Assembly (NCBI GenBank): GCA_003216795.1
Contig: QCIH01000004.1
Location: forward strand, 1-64,000
Direction of reading: 5' to 3'
Source of the DNA: Prochlorococcus sp. AG-402-K16
GTDB taxonomy: Bacteria > Cyanobacteriota > Cyanobacteriia > PCC-6307 > Cyanobiaceae
DNA length: 64,000 nucleotides
Of this stretch, positions 29,522 through 39,381 are shown piece by piece. The translations under genes and the position numbers were made by a program. Positions within the stretch are counted from its first letter, which is position 1. Every line of letters starts with the position of its first letter. The notes below the pieces were generated by a model that did not search any database, had not been told where the DNA came from, and saw nothing but the letters and a program-made list of their open reading frames with translations.

Positions 29522-31588
29522 ATGGTGGATAACAATAATCGAGAAAGTAGAAAATATAACATCACGGATAATGAAGATATGAATATTAACTTTTGGATTA
29601 ATGGACTTCTCGCTTGGTGGAGTGGGTTCAGTTTAAGAACAAAGTTATTAGCCATAGCAACTCTTGTCGTAAGTCTCCTAATGACAGGAATAACTTTTTT
29701 TGCATTAAATAGTATTCAAAGAGATGCAGGTATGAATGATACTAGATATGCTCGAGATCTTGGCTTATTATTATCTGGGAATGTTACAGAATTAGTCGCT
29801 AATAACCAAAAAAAAGAAATTTCAAATGTAGCTGAAAAGTTTTGGAGATCAAGTCGAAACCTGCGTTATATATTCTTTACTGATGCTGAAGATATTGTTC
29901 AACTTGGGATTCCGATAAGTGCGACACCAACAAGCTCAGACAGTCAGTTTCAGCTCACTCGAAAATTAAAACTACCTTCAGAATTGAAGAAGAGACCTCA
30001 ATTCCCTTTAGTTAGACAGCATGCGACACCTCAAGGTCAAGTAACAGATGTATTTGTCCCAATGTTGTGGAAAGGCAAATATCTTGGGACTTTAGCTTTG
30101 GGAGTCACTCCTAATAAAAAAGCTCTAGCCAGTGCTGCCTTAACTAGAGAAGTAACCATTGCAGTTTTTATATCTATTTGGGTTTTAGTAATACTTGGAG
30201 CTGTATTTAATGCTCTGACAATTACAAGACCAGTCAGAGAATTAGTAAGAGGTGTTAGAGAAATTTCAAGAGGAAATTTTAAATCCAGAATTTCTTTACC
30301 CATGACAGGTGATCTAGGAGAACTTTTAAATGGATTTAACCGAATGGCAACACAGTTAGAAAATTATGACGAAGCTAATATAGAGGAACTTAAAGCGGCA
30401 CAAATCAAGCAGCAATCTTTAATAGCTACGATGGCAGATGGTGCAATATTATTGGACTCACAAGGCAAAATTGTACTTACTAATCCAACAGCAAAGAGAT
30501 TATTTCGTTGGGAAGGAAGATTTCTAGAAGGTAAACATTTTTTAAATGAAATCCCCGAAATTTTATCCAACGACTTACATACAAATATAGAATCTATTTT
30601 AAACAGAGAAAAGGAGAAGGACGATTTAAGATTCAGTTTAGGAGAACCAGCAAGAACTTTAAGAATTGTCTTGCAATCAGTCTTAGATACAAATAAAGTT
30701 GAATTGAAAGGAATTGCTGTGACAATACAAGATTTAACTAGAGAAGTTGAACTTAACGCGGCACAAAATAGATTTATAAGCAATGTATCGCATGAATTAA
30801 GGACTCCACTTTTTAATATCAAAAGTTATGTAGAGACCTTACATGATTTAAAAGATCAGCTTTCTGATGAAGAACAAATAGAATTTTTGGGAATTGCAAA
30901 TTCAGAGACTGATAGGTTAACAAGACTTGTAAATGATGTATTAGATTTATCTAGGTTGGAGTCTGGGAAAATTGTTCAGCTAGAGCAAATGGACATAAAA
31001 CCAGCAATAGAACAGACACTTAGAAATTATAGACTTAATGCTTCAGAAAAAAATGTTTCATTAGCTCATGACATAGAGGAAACTATTCCTCCAATTCTTG
31101 GAAATTTTGATTTGCTTCTTCAGGTTTTTGATAATTTACTAGGAAATGGATTGAAATTTAGCCCAAAAAAAAGCGCCCTAATTATAAGAGCTTATACTTG
31201 GCCAGATTCCTGTCCTGCTTTCCCTCCAAGTTCTAAAAATGATGCAGCCCCTCAATGTGAATTAGTCTCACCACTTCCAAAAGTAAGAATTGAGATTGCT
31301 GATACTGGCTCAGGAATATCTCAGGCTGATCAAGAAAAGATATTTGATCGTTTTTATAGAGTAGAGAATTCTGTTCATACTGAGCAAGGAACCGGTTTAG
31401 GTCTATCTATAGTGCGTGGAATAATTGAAAAACACGGTGGGGAGATTCGTATGGCTAGTGAATTAGGAGTAGGAACAACGTTTTGGTTTGATTTATCCTT
31501 GGCTCAATCTGATAAAGATGAATTATTGACAAAATCTATTAATAATTCAGATTCTTTTTCAGGTTCTGAAATTAAAGAAATTATCTAA
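29522..31588 (+). CDS. nblS: NblS/Hik33-like sensor histidine kinase
   Basis: Membrane sensor kinase of 688 residues. Two membrane helices (about 42-62 and 204-226) flank a periplasmic sensor; a HAMP domain follows, then a PAS domain (about 295-400), HisKA with phospho-acceptor His424 in NVSHELRTP, and an HATPase domain with DNLLGNGLKF, DTGSGIS and GTGLGLSIV. This order matches NblS/DspA/Hik33, the conserved cyanobacterial kinase for high light, redox and nutrient stress that acts through RpaB-type regulators. Its partner is not in this window. The 3' end overlaps kaiC by 4 bases tail to tail. Confidence 0.93.
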   Translation: MVDNNNRESRKYNITDNEDMNINFWINGLLAWWSGFSLRTKLLAIATLVVSLLMTGITFFALNSIQRDAGMNDTRYARDLGLLLSGNVTELVANNQKKEISNVAEKFWRSSRNLRYIFFTDAEDIVQLGIPISATPTSSDSQFQLTRKLKLPSELKKRPQFPLVRQHATPQGQVTDVFVPMLWKGKYLGTLALGVTPNKKALASAALTREVTIAVFISIWVLVILGAVFNALTITRPVRELVRGVREISRGNFKSRISLPMTGDLGELLNGFNRMATQLENYDEANIEELKAAQIKQQSLIATMADGAILLDSQGKIVLTNPTAKRLFRWEGRFLEGKHFLNEIPEILSNDLHTNIESILNREKEKDDLRFSLGEPARTLRIVLQSVLDTNKVELKGIAVTIQDLTREVELNAAQNRFISNVSHELRTPLFNIKSYVETLHDLKDQLSDEEQIEFLGIANSETDRLTRLVNDVLDLSRLESGKIVQLEQMDIKPAIEQTLRNYRLNASEKNVSLAHDIEETIPPILGNFDLLLQVFDNLLGNGLKFSPKKSALIIRAYTWPDSCPAFPPSSKNDAAPQCELVSPLPKVRIEIADTGSGISQADQEKIFDRFYRVENSVHTEQGTGLGLSIVRGIIEKHGGEIRMASELGVGTTFWFDLSLAQSDKDELLTKSINNSDSFSGSEIKEII

Positions 31589-33114
31589 TTATTATCTATT
31601 CCTCTAAAAACATTTTGAACATTTTGATCAGGAACAACTCTGTGGGGGGCACCACTAAATATTTGTTCAAAATTAGAAAAAGAATCCCTTATCTCTGGGC
31701 CACTATTTGTAATGATAAATTCTCTTATTCGTTTATCATGCCATGATCCACGCATTTTAAAAACATTTAAAGCTCGTGCCATCTCACCTTTTATTTCTAC
31801 ATATTGAAGCAACAATATAGTATCTGTAATTGTTGAGATATGAGAGTCAGTAATAGAATGACTTCCCATAAATTCTTCTGCGGTATTAGTAAAAAAGCCT
31901 GCTATTTCCTCTTGTTTTGTATAACCAGTAACGGCAATTACGAACTGTCTAAATGCATTCAAACTTACACCTCTGGCTAATGCAGAGAGAGAATCAATTG
32001 CCATTCTTTTTGGTTTAAATTGATTGATTTGCGTTTTTATAATTTGTAAATGATCCTCTAAACCAGTTGATTCAGGATATGCACAAATAATTTTTAATAA
32101 TCCATCACTTTCCATTTTTTCAAAATCTATGCCCCAGCTAGTAGCATTCCTAAGCAATTGAGCCCTAGATTCTTCATATGCAAAAAGTATTGCTCTTTCA
32201 TTATTGTTATAAGCATCCTCAACAAATTTTGATACAAGCATTGTTTTGCCCGTACCAGTAGCTCCAGTGGCGAGAATAATGGAATCTTGAAAGTATCCTC
32301 CACCACACATATCATCAAGATCCTTAACACCAGAACTAATCCTAATATTTGAAGATCTCTGCGTTAATCTCATTGCTCCTAGGGCAAACACACTTATTCC
32401 ATCCATTCCCATAGTGAATGGATATTCACCTTTCATATGTACAGTACCTCTTAACTTCAGAACTTCTAGAGTTCTTCTTCTCTTCTCTGACTCAAGAACA
32501 TTTCTTAATAAGACAACATTATCAGATACAAATTCTTCTACACCATATCTTGCAATTGGTCCGTAATCATCCACCCTTTCTGTAGTCATAACTGTTGTCA
32601 CACCTATTTCTTTTAATCTCGCTATCAATCTAAATATTTCCCTTCTAACTACGTAAATAGCATCATACTGTTGAAAGACAGCAGTTATTGAATCTATTGC
32701 AACTCTTTTAGCTTTATATTTTCTAATTGCATAACTAATTCTCTCAATAAGACCAGATAAGTCAAAGTTACCCGCCACATCCTGACCATCAGGATCAGGA
32801 GATGCGTCCAAAATAAAAAGTTTATTTTGATCAATTAATTCTTGTAAATCCCAACCAAAACTTGCGGCATTTCTAATAATATCTAAAGGTGATTCCTCAA
32901 ATGTTACAAAGATTCCAGGCTCATCAAAATTACAAATCCCATGGTGTAAATATTGCAGAGAAAAAACAGTTTTACCAGTTCCTGAGGTGCCACTAACGAG
33001 TGTACTTCTAGAGACAGGCAACCCTCCCCTACAAACATCATCAAAACCTTCTATTCCAGTTGGTAATTTTTGTACTTGCATTTTATTTGATTTGCCAAAT
33101 TTCTTATCATTCAT
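31585..33114 (-). CDS. kaiC: Circadian clock protein KaiC
   Basis: Hexameric double-RecA ATPase and autokinase of the cyanobacterial clock. Two Walker A motifs are present (GTSGTGKT in CI and GATGTGKT in CII), with paired catalytic glutamates. The Ser-Thr phosphorylation site is retained in SHISTITDT. The C-terminal tail that KaiA would bind in Synechococcus is still present in some form (ENFEQ-like SNFEQIFSG and onward). It has 509 residues. kaiB lies upstream on the same strand, 65 bases away. Confidence 0.97.
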   Translation of the reverse strand: MNDKKFGKSNKMQVQKLPTGIEGFDDVCRGGLPVSRSTLVSGTSGTGKTVFSLQYLHHGICNFDEPGIFVTFEESPLDIIRNAASFGWDLQELIDQNKLFILDASPDPDGQDVAGNFDLSGLIERISYAIRKYKAKRVAIDSITAVFQQYDAIYVVRREIFRLIARLKEIGVTTVMTTERVDDYGPIARYGVEEFVSDNVVLLRNVLESEKRRRTLEVLKLRGTVHMKGEYPFTMGMDGISVFALGAMRLTQRSSNIRISSGVKDLDDMCGGGYFQDSIILATGATGTGKTMLVSKFVEDAYNNNERAILFAYEESRAQLLRNATSWGIDFEKMESDGLLKIICAYPESTGLEDHLQIIKTQINQFKPKRMAIDSLSALARGVSLNAFRQFVIAVTGYTKQEEIAGFFTNTAEEFMGSHSITDSHISTITDTILLLQYVEIKGEMARALNVFKMRGSWHDKRIREFIITNSGPEIRDSFSNFEQIFSGAPHRVVPDQNVQNVFRGIDNN

Positions 33115-33179
33115 AGTTTTGTGCTAATTAAACAAAATAAATGTTGAATTTATTTTTAATTTTAAAAGTTTTATTTATA

Positions 33180-33497
33180 TTATTTATCTCCACTATATTC
33201 AGTTTCAGTTAATTCATCAAAAAGTAGATCTAAACCAATTAAAACTTTCTCTCTATCAGAAAGATCGCCTATTATTTTTCTAACTGGTGGCGGTAAAATT
33301 TTAGCTAACGTTGGAGTGGCTAAAATTTTATCTTCTTCTGCAAGTTGTGGTTGCTTAAGTACATCGATAACCTTCAAAGCATAAACTCCTTTGAATTCAT
33401 TATCTAAAATTTCTCTTAAGGTATTTAAAGCTCTCATAGAATTAGGAGTATTTCCAGCAACATAGAGTTTTAAAATATATGTTTTCCTTGCTGCCAT
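33180..33497 (-). CDS. kaiB: Circadian clock protein KaiB
   Basis: Thioredoxin-like, fold-switching clock protein that binds KaiC. The N-terminal strand and helix [36 protein letters not shown] and [19 protein letters not shown] are family-typical. It has 105 residues. No kaiA gene lies upstream; the next gene, on the other strand, is rplU. KaiB here is expected to work in a KaiA-less, hourglass-like timer as known for Prochlorococcus. Confidence 0.97.
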   Translation of the reverse strand: MAARKTYILKLYVAGNTPNSMRALNTLREILDNEFKGVYALKVIDVLKQPQLAEEDKILATPTLAKILPPPVRKIIGDLSDREKVLIGLDLLFDELTETEYSGDK

Positions 33498-33640
33498 CGT
33501 TATAGTTCCTGAATTGATATGAAAGATTTAAAACAACCCTTGACTTATTACACTACAAAATAAGAAAATAAACAAACCATCATGATTGCTTATTGGGCTT
33601 AATCAAATTATTAATTTGAGCCTAGTAGCGTCTTTAAGAT

Positions 33641-34087
33641 ATGACAAATTCCAAAAACTCCTCAAACAATTCTTCTCAAAGTAATGAATTGTATGCAATA
33701 GCAGAGACTTCAGGTCAACAATTTTGGTTCGAAGTTGATAAATACTATGACATAGACAGGTTAAAGGCAAAAGAGAAAGACAAAATAACTCTGGAAAAAG
33801 TTTTAGTTTTAAAGGACAAAGAGTCTATTACGATTGGTAAACCTTACGTTAAAGACGCAAAAATTGAGTTGGAAGTAGTCTCTCATAAAAGAGATAAGAA
33901 GATTCTTGTATACAAGATGCGTCCAAAAAAAAAGACAAGAAGAAAGATGGGACACAGGCAAGAACTTACTAGAGTTATGGTAAAATCTATTACGATAGGT
34001 AAGAATGCTCCTAAGTCTTCTTCTAAAAAGGAAGAAACTGTTAAAAAGGAAACAAAACCAAAATCCAAAAAATCTACAAAAAATTAA
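33641..34087 (+). CDS. rplU: 50S ribosomal protein L21
   Basis: Large-subunit protein contacting 23S rRNA. The L21 core runs about residues 16-120 (ELYAIAETSGQQFWFEVDKYYD to KMRPKKKTRRKMGHRQE). The first 15 residues are a Ser/Asn-rich extension and the last 30 a Lys-rich tail. It has 148 residues, longer than the about 103 of Escherichia coli. rpmA follows 9 bases after the stop, the standard pair. Confidence 0.96.
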   Translation: MTNSKNSSNNSSQSNELYAIAETSGQQFWFEVDKYYDIDRLKAKEKDKITLEKVLVLKDKESITIGKPYVKDAKIELEVVSHKRDKKILVYKMRPKKKTRRKMGHRQELTRVMVKSITIGKNAPKSSSKKEETVKKETKPKSKKSTKN

Positions 34088-34096
34088 ATACTTCTA

Positions 34097-34357
34097 ATGG
34101 CACATAAAAAAGGAACAGGTTCTACTAGAAACGGAAGAGATTCAAATTCCAAAAGATTGGGTGTAAAAGCTTATGGAGGAGAAAAAGTAACTGCTGGATC
34201 AATTTTAATTCGCCAAAGAGGTACATCTTTTTTGCCGGGGATCAATGTCGGAAAAGGTAAAGATGACACCCTTTTTGCACTCAAAGAAGGAACAGTAAGT
34301 TTCGAAAGCATCAAAAGAAATTTAAGAAATAGAAAAAGAGTAAATATAGTTATCTAA
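34097..34357 (+). CDS. rpmA: 50S ribosomal protein L27
   Basis: Large-subunit protein near the peptidyl transferase centre. [22 protein letters not shown] and [15 protein letters not shown] are diagnostic. The N-terminus starts directly with the mature form, without a cleavable leader. It has 86 residues. The 3' end overlaps the convergent methyltransferase gene by 8 bases. Confidence 0.97.
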   Translation: MAHKKGTGSTRNGRDSNSKRLGVKAYGGEKVTAGSILIRQRGTSFLPGINVGKGKDDTLFALKEGTVSFESIKRNLRNRKRVNIVI

Positions 34358-35090
34358 TCTTCTTATAAGCTCTTGTAGTTATAAGAATAGGATGAAATAC
34401 TTCTAAAAAATTTGATTGAAGAGTCTTAAAAAAATTTTCAACAATTTTATTGTCGTCAATATGAAATGGATATTCATTCTTATCTCCTTTGTAAAAATAC
34501 CAATTAAATAGAGCAATAGAATTACTATCCATAATCTCACTGAAATTATTAATTTGAGAAGTTGGATCTGAAAGATGTTCCAAAACATCAAGACAAACTA
34601 TCGTATCAAATTTAAATATTCGTGTATCTAGAATTGTCTTGCAGAAAGTAAGTTTTTTTTCGACTCCTAATTTCTTAGCCCTGTATTCAACAAAATTTCT
34701 ATTTGTTTGATTAATATCTACAAAAAAAACATGCTCAACTTTTGATGACATAGCGTTGGCTAAGGCATGCGTACCTATACCTCCTCCAAAATCCAAAACT
34801 AAATCTCTAGAAAATCTCTGCTGAAGTTTTAAAGTATCAGCAATGTAGTCCCTACTTGTGATATGCCAAGCAGCTAAATCAGCAACATGCCTATCTCCTA
34901 CAATCTCAGTATAAAAATCTGAAACATCATTCAAAGCATCTCCAGGATGTGAATTTGCCAAATTCATCTTTGCATTTGCAAGGAATCCATCTAAATCACA
35001 TTCTCTAATAGATAAGTATTCCATTAAATGTGATTTCAAATTAAAAGCATTGTCTAAAAACTCTTTTAAAATAAAATTATTGTTTTTCAA
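34350..35090 (-). CDS. Class I SAM-dependent methyltransferase, unknown substrate
   Basis: A 246-residue protein with a Rossmann methyltransferase core: motif [14 protein letters not shown], an acidic end of strand 2 (VFFVDINQ) and a motif IV-like [12 protein letters not shown]. The N-terminal about 75 residues are helical and not assigned. The start is a TTG at 35090, with no good ATG nearby. Context (L27 on one side, truB on the other) is suggestive of RNA or ribosome work but no more than that. Confidence 0.75.
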   Translation of the reverse strand: MKNNNFILKEFLDNAFNLKSHLMEYLSIRECDLDGFLANAKMNLANSHPGDALNDVSDFYTEIVGDRHVADLAAWHITSRDYIADTLKLQQRFSRDLVLDFGGGIGTHALANAMSSKVEHVFFVDINQTNRNFVEYRAKKLGVEKKLTFCKTILDTRIFKFDTIVCLDVLEHLSDPTSQINNFSEIMDSNSIALFNWYFYKGDKNEYPFHIDDNKIVENFFKTLQSNFLEVFHPILITTRAYKKIR

Positions 35091-35166
35091 TTTCTTTCTC
35101 TAAATTTCCAATATCAAAATCATAGGATGGTTATAAATCTTTCTCAAAGTATTCTTAATATTAAAA

Positions 35167-36084
35167 ATGGAAACTAAAGATGGATTCTTAGTAATTAATA
35201 AAGATAAAGGATGTACTTCACATGATTGTGTTAAACAAATAAGGAAGTTACTAAATACAAAAAAGGTTGGTCACACAGGAACTCTTGACCCAGAAGTTAT
35301 AGGAACATTACCAATCGCGATAGGCAGTGCAACAAGATTTATTCAATATCTACCTCAGGGTAAAACTTACATAGGACAAATTAAATTAGGGATAAGAACT
35401 AACACTGATGATATTCACGGAGAAATAATTAATCAAAAAAGTTGGCCTAAAATCAGTGATGAAAAATTAGATCAATACTTAAATAGATTTAGAGGAATTA
35501 TTAAACAAATTCCCCCGAAAGTATCTAGTGTGCACATTAATGGTGAGAGGGCTTATAAAAAATCTTTCAGGAATGAATTTTTTGAATTAGCACCAAAAGA
35601 AGTGAAAATAGACGAACTTACTTTAATGAAATGGGACCAAATAAACGGAATAATAGAAATAAAAGTCAAATGTTCAGCTGGCACATACATAAGAGCAATT
35701 GCAAGAGATTTAGGAGAAATTCTTAATTCCGAGGGTTGCCTTCTACAGCTAAAAAGAATTTCAGCTTGTGGCTTTGATGAACAAAACTCGATAAAAATAT
35801 CTGATATCGAAAAAGATAAAAAAAACTCAAAAAATTTCATTATTCCAACAATTTCTGCTCTTAATCACATTTCATCATTTATCTTAAGTACCGAAGAACA
35901 AATCAATTTTTGGCAAACAGGAAGAGCAATTAAAGTTGACATTAATTACTTTCAGGAAAACAAATCTTTTGACTACAAAAAACCCATAAAAGTAATTGAT
36001 AAAAAACAAATACTCCTTGGGATAGGTTTCTTAAATGAAGAGCAATCTAATATAAATCCAAAATTAGTCCTTAATGCTAAATAA
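35167..36084 (+). CDS. truB: tRNA pseudouridine-55 synthase
   Basis: Makes pseudouridine 55 in the T-loop of tRNAs. The catalytic aspartate lies in [36 protein letters not shown] opens the protein and [13 protein letters not shown] is the second family motif. It has 305 residues. The end lies 3 bases from the convergent SpoIID-like gene. Confidence 0.95.
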   Translation: METKDGFLVINKDKGCTSHDCVKQIRKLLNTKKVGHTGTLDPEVIGTLPIAIGSATRFIQYLPQGKTYIGQIKLGIRTNTDDIHGEIINQKSWPKISDEKLDQYLNRFRGIIKQIPPKVSSVHINGERAYKKSFRNEFFELAPKEVKIDELTLMKWDQINGIIEIKVKCSAGTYIRAIARDLGEILNSEGCLLQLKRISACGFDEQNSIKISDIEKDKKNSKNFIIPTISALNHISSFILSTEEQINFWQTGRAIKVDINYFQENKSFDYKKPIKVIDKKQILLGIGFLNEEQSNINPKLVLNAK

Positions 36085-36087
36085 CTT

Positions 36088-37278
36088 CTATAGGTAATCT
36101 TTTCTAAAGGGTTTAACCTGCACACCCTTATAAAAATGCTTTAATATTTTTTCAGCTTTTTGGCCTCTAGACGCCAGATATTTAGCTCCCCACTGACTCA
36201 TTCCGACTCCATGACCTGATCCTTGTCCAAAAACTATCAACCCTTGCTTTTGAGGAGTATTATTGTTTAATTCTTCCTCAAAAAATTTAAATCTGATAAA
36301 ATTACTTTTTAGGCCTAATCTTTTTCTAAAATCCACCCCAGATATTTGATCAGAACCATAAGTCCCAATAAGTTTTAAATTTTTTACCCTCCCTGTACTA
36401 GTAATATCTAGAATCTCTACATTTTTTAAACCTCCAATCTTTGGAAATAAATTTATTAATTCATTACTCGAAATCTTTTTTTTCCATTTAAATTTTGGAT
36501 TATTTTTATCAAAATCTTTCACACTTGATAAATATGGATATTTATTTTTCCATACATCTTGACTATTTTCTGTCATTCCACCTGAGCTGCTATGAAACAA
36601 AGCATTAATTAATTTATTTTTATACGTTAAAACCAAAGATCTTGTACTTTTAACGGCTCTGATAGTTTTATAAGTTCTTGATTCCAAGCCATTATAGACT
36701 TGATTTTTCTGGGTTGAATCTATATCAAATAAATTATTTCCCTTTTGCTTTAAAGCATAAGTCCTTGAGGCAATTGCTTGTGCCTTTAATGCTTCAATAG
36801 GCCATTTTGTTGGCATTTCTGAACCCACTACGCTATTAAGATATTTTTCTATTCCTAAAACATTTACTACCAATATTTCGGAGTCGAGTACAAAGAGATT
36901 AAGCTTACCAGCAAATCTCTTCTGACCTACCCAAATACCTCTTCCATCGGGAGAACTCACTTGAAATTTTTGATTACTTTTTAAGTCATATTTTTTTTGT
37001 TTATTCTTATCAAAATATAAAAATTTTCTATTTTTCTCATTTTTCAAAGTTAGACCTTTTATTCTTTTGCGTGAAAAAAATTTACCCTCTATTGTTAAAG
37101 GAATTGATCTATCTGATCTAATCCTTAAATTGTTATTTTTTGATATCAAAACTCTAATGATTGGTTCTCTCGATGCAAAAACACTTTCACTCTGAAAAAT
37201 ACAAATAAATAAAATACTTATCAGGCAACATTTTTTATAGTTATTTTTAAATTTAAGTATCACTTTGTTTAAAAACAA
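36088..37278 (-). CDS. SpoIID/LytB-domain protein, exported
   Basis: A 396-residue protein with an N-terminal hydrophobic signal (CCLISILFICIFQSESVFA) and a SpoIID domain: VLGIEKYLNSVVGSEMPTKW, EALKAQAIASRTYAL, and GQGSGHGVGMSQWGA. SpoIID proteins cut glycan strands of peptidoglycan; cyanobacterial members are periplasmic and little studied. The start is a TTG. It diverges from rnz. A wall-remodelling role is inferred from the family. Confidence 0.88.
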   Translation of the reverse strand: MFLNKVILKFKNNYKKCCLISILFICIFQSESVFASREPIIRVLISKNNNLRIRSDRSIPLTIEGKFFSRKRIKGLTLKNEKNRKFLYFDKNKQKKYDLKSNQKFQVSSPDGRGIWVGQKRFAGKLNLFVLDSEILVVNVLGIEKYLNSVVGSEMPTKWPIEALKAQAIASRTYALKQKGNNLFDIDSTQKNQVYNGLESRTYKTIRAVKSTRSLVLTYKNKLINALFHSSSGGMTENSQDVWKNKYPYLSSVKDFDKNNPKFKWKKKISSNELINLFPKIGGLKNVEILDITSTGRVKNLKLIGTYGSDQISGVDFRKRLGLKSNFIRFKFFEEELNNNTPQKQGLIVFGQGSGHGVGMSQWGAKYLASRGQKAEKILKHFYKGVQVKPFRKDYL

Positions 37279-37351
37279 ATGCTTAATTTGCCTAAGTTTG
37301 ACTAAAAGTCTAAATTTAATCCAGATATAACAATAAAAATATCATAAATAA

Positions 37352-38290
37352 GTGAATATCACCTTCTTAGGAACAAGCTCAGGTGTCCCATCCTTAACGA
37401 GAAATGTTTCTTCCCTAGCACTTAAATTATCACAGTCATCAGAAGTTTGGCTTTTTGATTGCGGAGAAGGAACGCAACATCAAATAATGAAAAGCAATAT
37501 TAAATCTTCACAAATCAAGAAAATATTTATTACTCATATGCATGGTGATCATATTTATGGTTTGCCTGGACTTTTAGCTACCTTAGGTTTATCAGGAAAT
37601 AGTGAGGGTATTCAAATTTACGGTCCTTCAGGGTTGCGAAGTTTTATAAATTCATCACTTAAAAGTAGTTTTTGCAAATTGTCTTTTCCATTAAATTTTG
37701 TGGAAGTTGAAAATTTTGCATCAGAAAATAAAATCCTATTTGAAAACAACAAAATAAAAGTAAATTGTGCCTGCCTTAAACATAAAATACCTGCTTATGG
37801 TTATAGGGTGAGTGAAAAAGATAAACCAGGTATATTTGATATCAAAAAAGCAGAGTCTCTAAAAATAGCACCTGGACCAATTTATTCAGAACTGCAACAA
37901 GGTAAAAAAGTCGTATTAGCGGATGGTAGGACATTCGATGGGAAAGAATTCTGTGGACCTCCTAGAAAAGGTGAAAGCTTTGTTTATTGCACAGATACAG
38001 TGTTTAGCGAATCAGCTGTTTCACTATCAAAAAATGCCGATTTACTCGTACATGAATCGACTTTTTCAGTGGAGGATGAAAGCATGGCATACGAAAAATT
38101 ACATTCCACAACAATCATGGCTGCCAAAACAGCATTATTATCTAACACAAAAAAATTAATTATTACTCATTTAAGTCCAAGATATACTAATAAAAATGCA
38201 ATTACTCCAAGCGATTTGCTTAAAGAGGCTCAAAAAGTTTTTCCAAATACTCAGCTTGCAAAAGATTTTCTAACGGCAGAAATAAAATAA
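37352..38290 (+). CDS. rnz: Ribonuclease Z
   Basis: Zinc metallo-beta-lactamase-fold endonuclease that trims tRNA 3' ends lacking encoded CCA, consistent with the two tRNA genes in this window. The motif THMHGDHIYGLPG, CLKHKIPAYGYR, YCTDTV and the late THLSPRY supply the metal ligands. It has 312 residues. GTG start at 37352; the N-terminus NITFLGTSSGVP is family-typical. Confidence 0.96.
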   Translation: MNITFLGTSSGVPSLTRNVSSLALKLSQSSEVWLFDCGEGTQHQIMKSNIKSSQIKKIFITHMHGDHIYGLPGLLATLGLSGNSEGIQIYGPSGLRSFINSSLKSSFCKLSFPLNFVEVENFASENKILFENNKIKVNCACLKHKIPAYGYRVSEKDKPGIFDIKKAESLKIAPGPIYSELQQGKKVVLADGRTFDGKEFCGPPRKGESFVYCTDTVFSESAVSLSKNADLLVHESTFSVEDESMAYEKLHSTTIMAAKTALLSNTKKLIITHLSPRYTNKNAITPSDLLKEAQKVFPNTQLAKDFLTAEIK

Positions 38291-38364
38291 ACTGCAACAG
38301 TTCGTTAGCAGGAGCGTTGTAAATGACCAACCCATGAAATAATAGTCATAGGTTTTTCTATTTG

Positions 38365-38925
38365 ATGTCGATCGAAATGGTCTCTATTTTTTCATCACTA
38401 CATAAGTCTTGTAAAAGACTATTTATTTTTCTTCCATTAATTATTGGGTTACTTATTAATCCAATATCTGCAAATGCACTCTATCCTAGTGATCCTTCAT
38501 CAGTTGACGTTCTAAAAGATGATCTTCACGGTGCTGACCTTCATAATACTGAATATGTTAAATATGACCTTTCTGGTCAGGATCTAGGAGAAGCTAACCT
38601 TGAAGGAGCTTATTTCAGTGTTACAACTGCTAAAAATGCAAATTTCAAAGGAGCCAATATGAGCAACGTAATAGCATACGCAGTTCGATTTGATAATGCT
38701 GATCTATCAGATAGCAATTTCTCTAATGGTGAACTATTAAAAAGTGTTTTTGATGGGGCAATAATTGATGGAACAGACTTTACTGATGCAAATCTTGATC
38801 TTTCTGAGAGAAAATCATTATGTTCAAGAGCAACTGGTACTAACTCCAAAACTGGTGTAGATACTTTTGAAAGTCTTGAATGTACTGGTTTAAAGGGCTA
38901 TATGCCTCCAACTCCTAAAGGCTAA
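38365..38925 (+). CDS. Pentapeptide-repeat protein, exported
   Basis: About 186 residues. A signal peptide (LFIFLPLIIGLLINPISANA) precedes about ten pentapeptide repeats of the A(D/N)LXX type (GADLHNTEYV, GEANLEGAYF, FKGANMSN, DADLSDSNF-like), forming a right-handed beta-helix. Cyanobacterial proteins of this kind are often in the thylakoid lumen; location and role here are inferred. The end has two cysteines (SLCSRAT and LECTGL) that may form a disulfide. A strong terminator follows. ATG at 38365 was preferred to the adjacent TTG. Confidence 0.85.
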   Translation: MSIEMVSIFSSLHKSCKRLFIFLPLIIGLLINPISANALYPSDPSSVDVLKDDLHGADLHNTEYVKYDLSGQDLGEANLEGAYFSVTTAKNANFKGANMSNVIAYAVRFDNADLSDSNFSNGELLKSVFDGAIIDGTDFTDANLDLSERKSLCSRATGTNSKTGVDTFESLECTGLKGYMPPTPKG

Positions 38926-38936
38926 AATATAAATAA

Positions 38937-39302
38937 TTAAGTAATTTCTGGCAACACATTACCAGGTTCTTTTGAACCTGGTTTTTTGCTATACCACCAT
39001 TCTTGTATATCAGAAGAAAATTTCTTTGAAAAAAGAGTTATAACTGTCTCCACAGGTTTTGATCCAGGCTCCAAAATCTGAACTGAGTAAGAAGGACATT
39101 TTCTTGAAGCCATATCTGCTACGAATCTAGAACCTATTCTTCTCCAACTAGGTTCTTTGCTTCTCCAAGCAAGTCTTGAACAGGGCCAAGGTAACTCTTC
39201 CCTATCATAAAGTCTGCAACACGGTCCAATCACCCTATAACTGTACTGTCCTCCATAACTTGATTGAACACTGCCAGTCTTGAAAAATTCAAATTTATCC
39301 AT
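38937..39302 (-). CDS. Conserved-looking protein, unknown
   Basis: A 121-residue protein, rich in Trp, Arg and Cys (GPCCRLYDREELPWPCSRLAW, ASRKCPSY). The cysteine set might bind metal or form disulfides, but no known motif was recognised. The ATG follows the ferredoxin terminator. Its last about 12 codons are written by the hairpin that terminates the opposing pentapeptide gene, so the extreme C-terminus (PGSKEPGN) may be shaped by RNA needs. Confidence 0.7.
   Translation of the reverse strand: MDKFEFFKTGSVQSSYGGQYSYRVIGPCCRLYDREELPWPCSRLAWRSKEPSWRRIGSRFVADMASRKCPSYSVQILEPGSKPVETVITLFSKKFSSDIQEWWYSKKPGSKEPGNVLPEIT
38961..38987 (+). terminator. Strong intrinsic terminator of the pentapeptide gene
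   Basis: ACCAGGTTC and GAACCTGGT form a nine-base-pair perfect stem around TTTT and are followed by a six-T tract. It starts 35 bases after the plus-strand stop codon and lies inside the 3' coding part of the minus-strand gene. Confidence 0.9.
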
Positions 39303-39306
39303 TCAC

Positions 39307-39336
39307 AAAAAAAAAGCCACCTTCATAGAGGGTGGC
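39307..39336 (-). terminator. Intrinsic terminator of the ferredoxin gene
   Basis: On the minus strand, GCCACC and GGTGGC form a GC-rich stem followed by nine T residues. It lies about 45 bases after the ferredoxin stop and just ahead of the next gene's ATG, insulating it from the highly expressed ferredoxin. Confidence 0.92.
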
Positions 39337-39381
39337 AGAGAAATAATCAATAATCAACTTAGAAAAGTTAAATTTTTATAA

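Noticed and set aside
30364-30822. 152-codon open frame antisense to nblS
   Set aside because: It overlaps the PAS and HisKA coding region and has no domain or start context.
34362-34385. CTTATAA/TTATAAG inverted repeat at the rpmA end
   Set aside because: The stem has almost no G-C pairs, a ten-base loop and no T-tract, so a terminator call was not supported.
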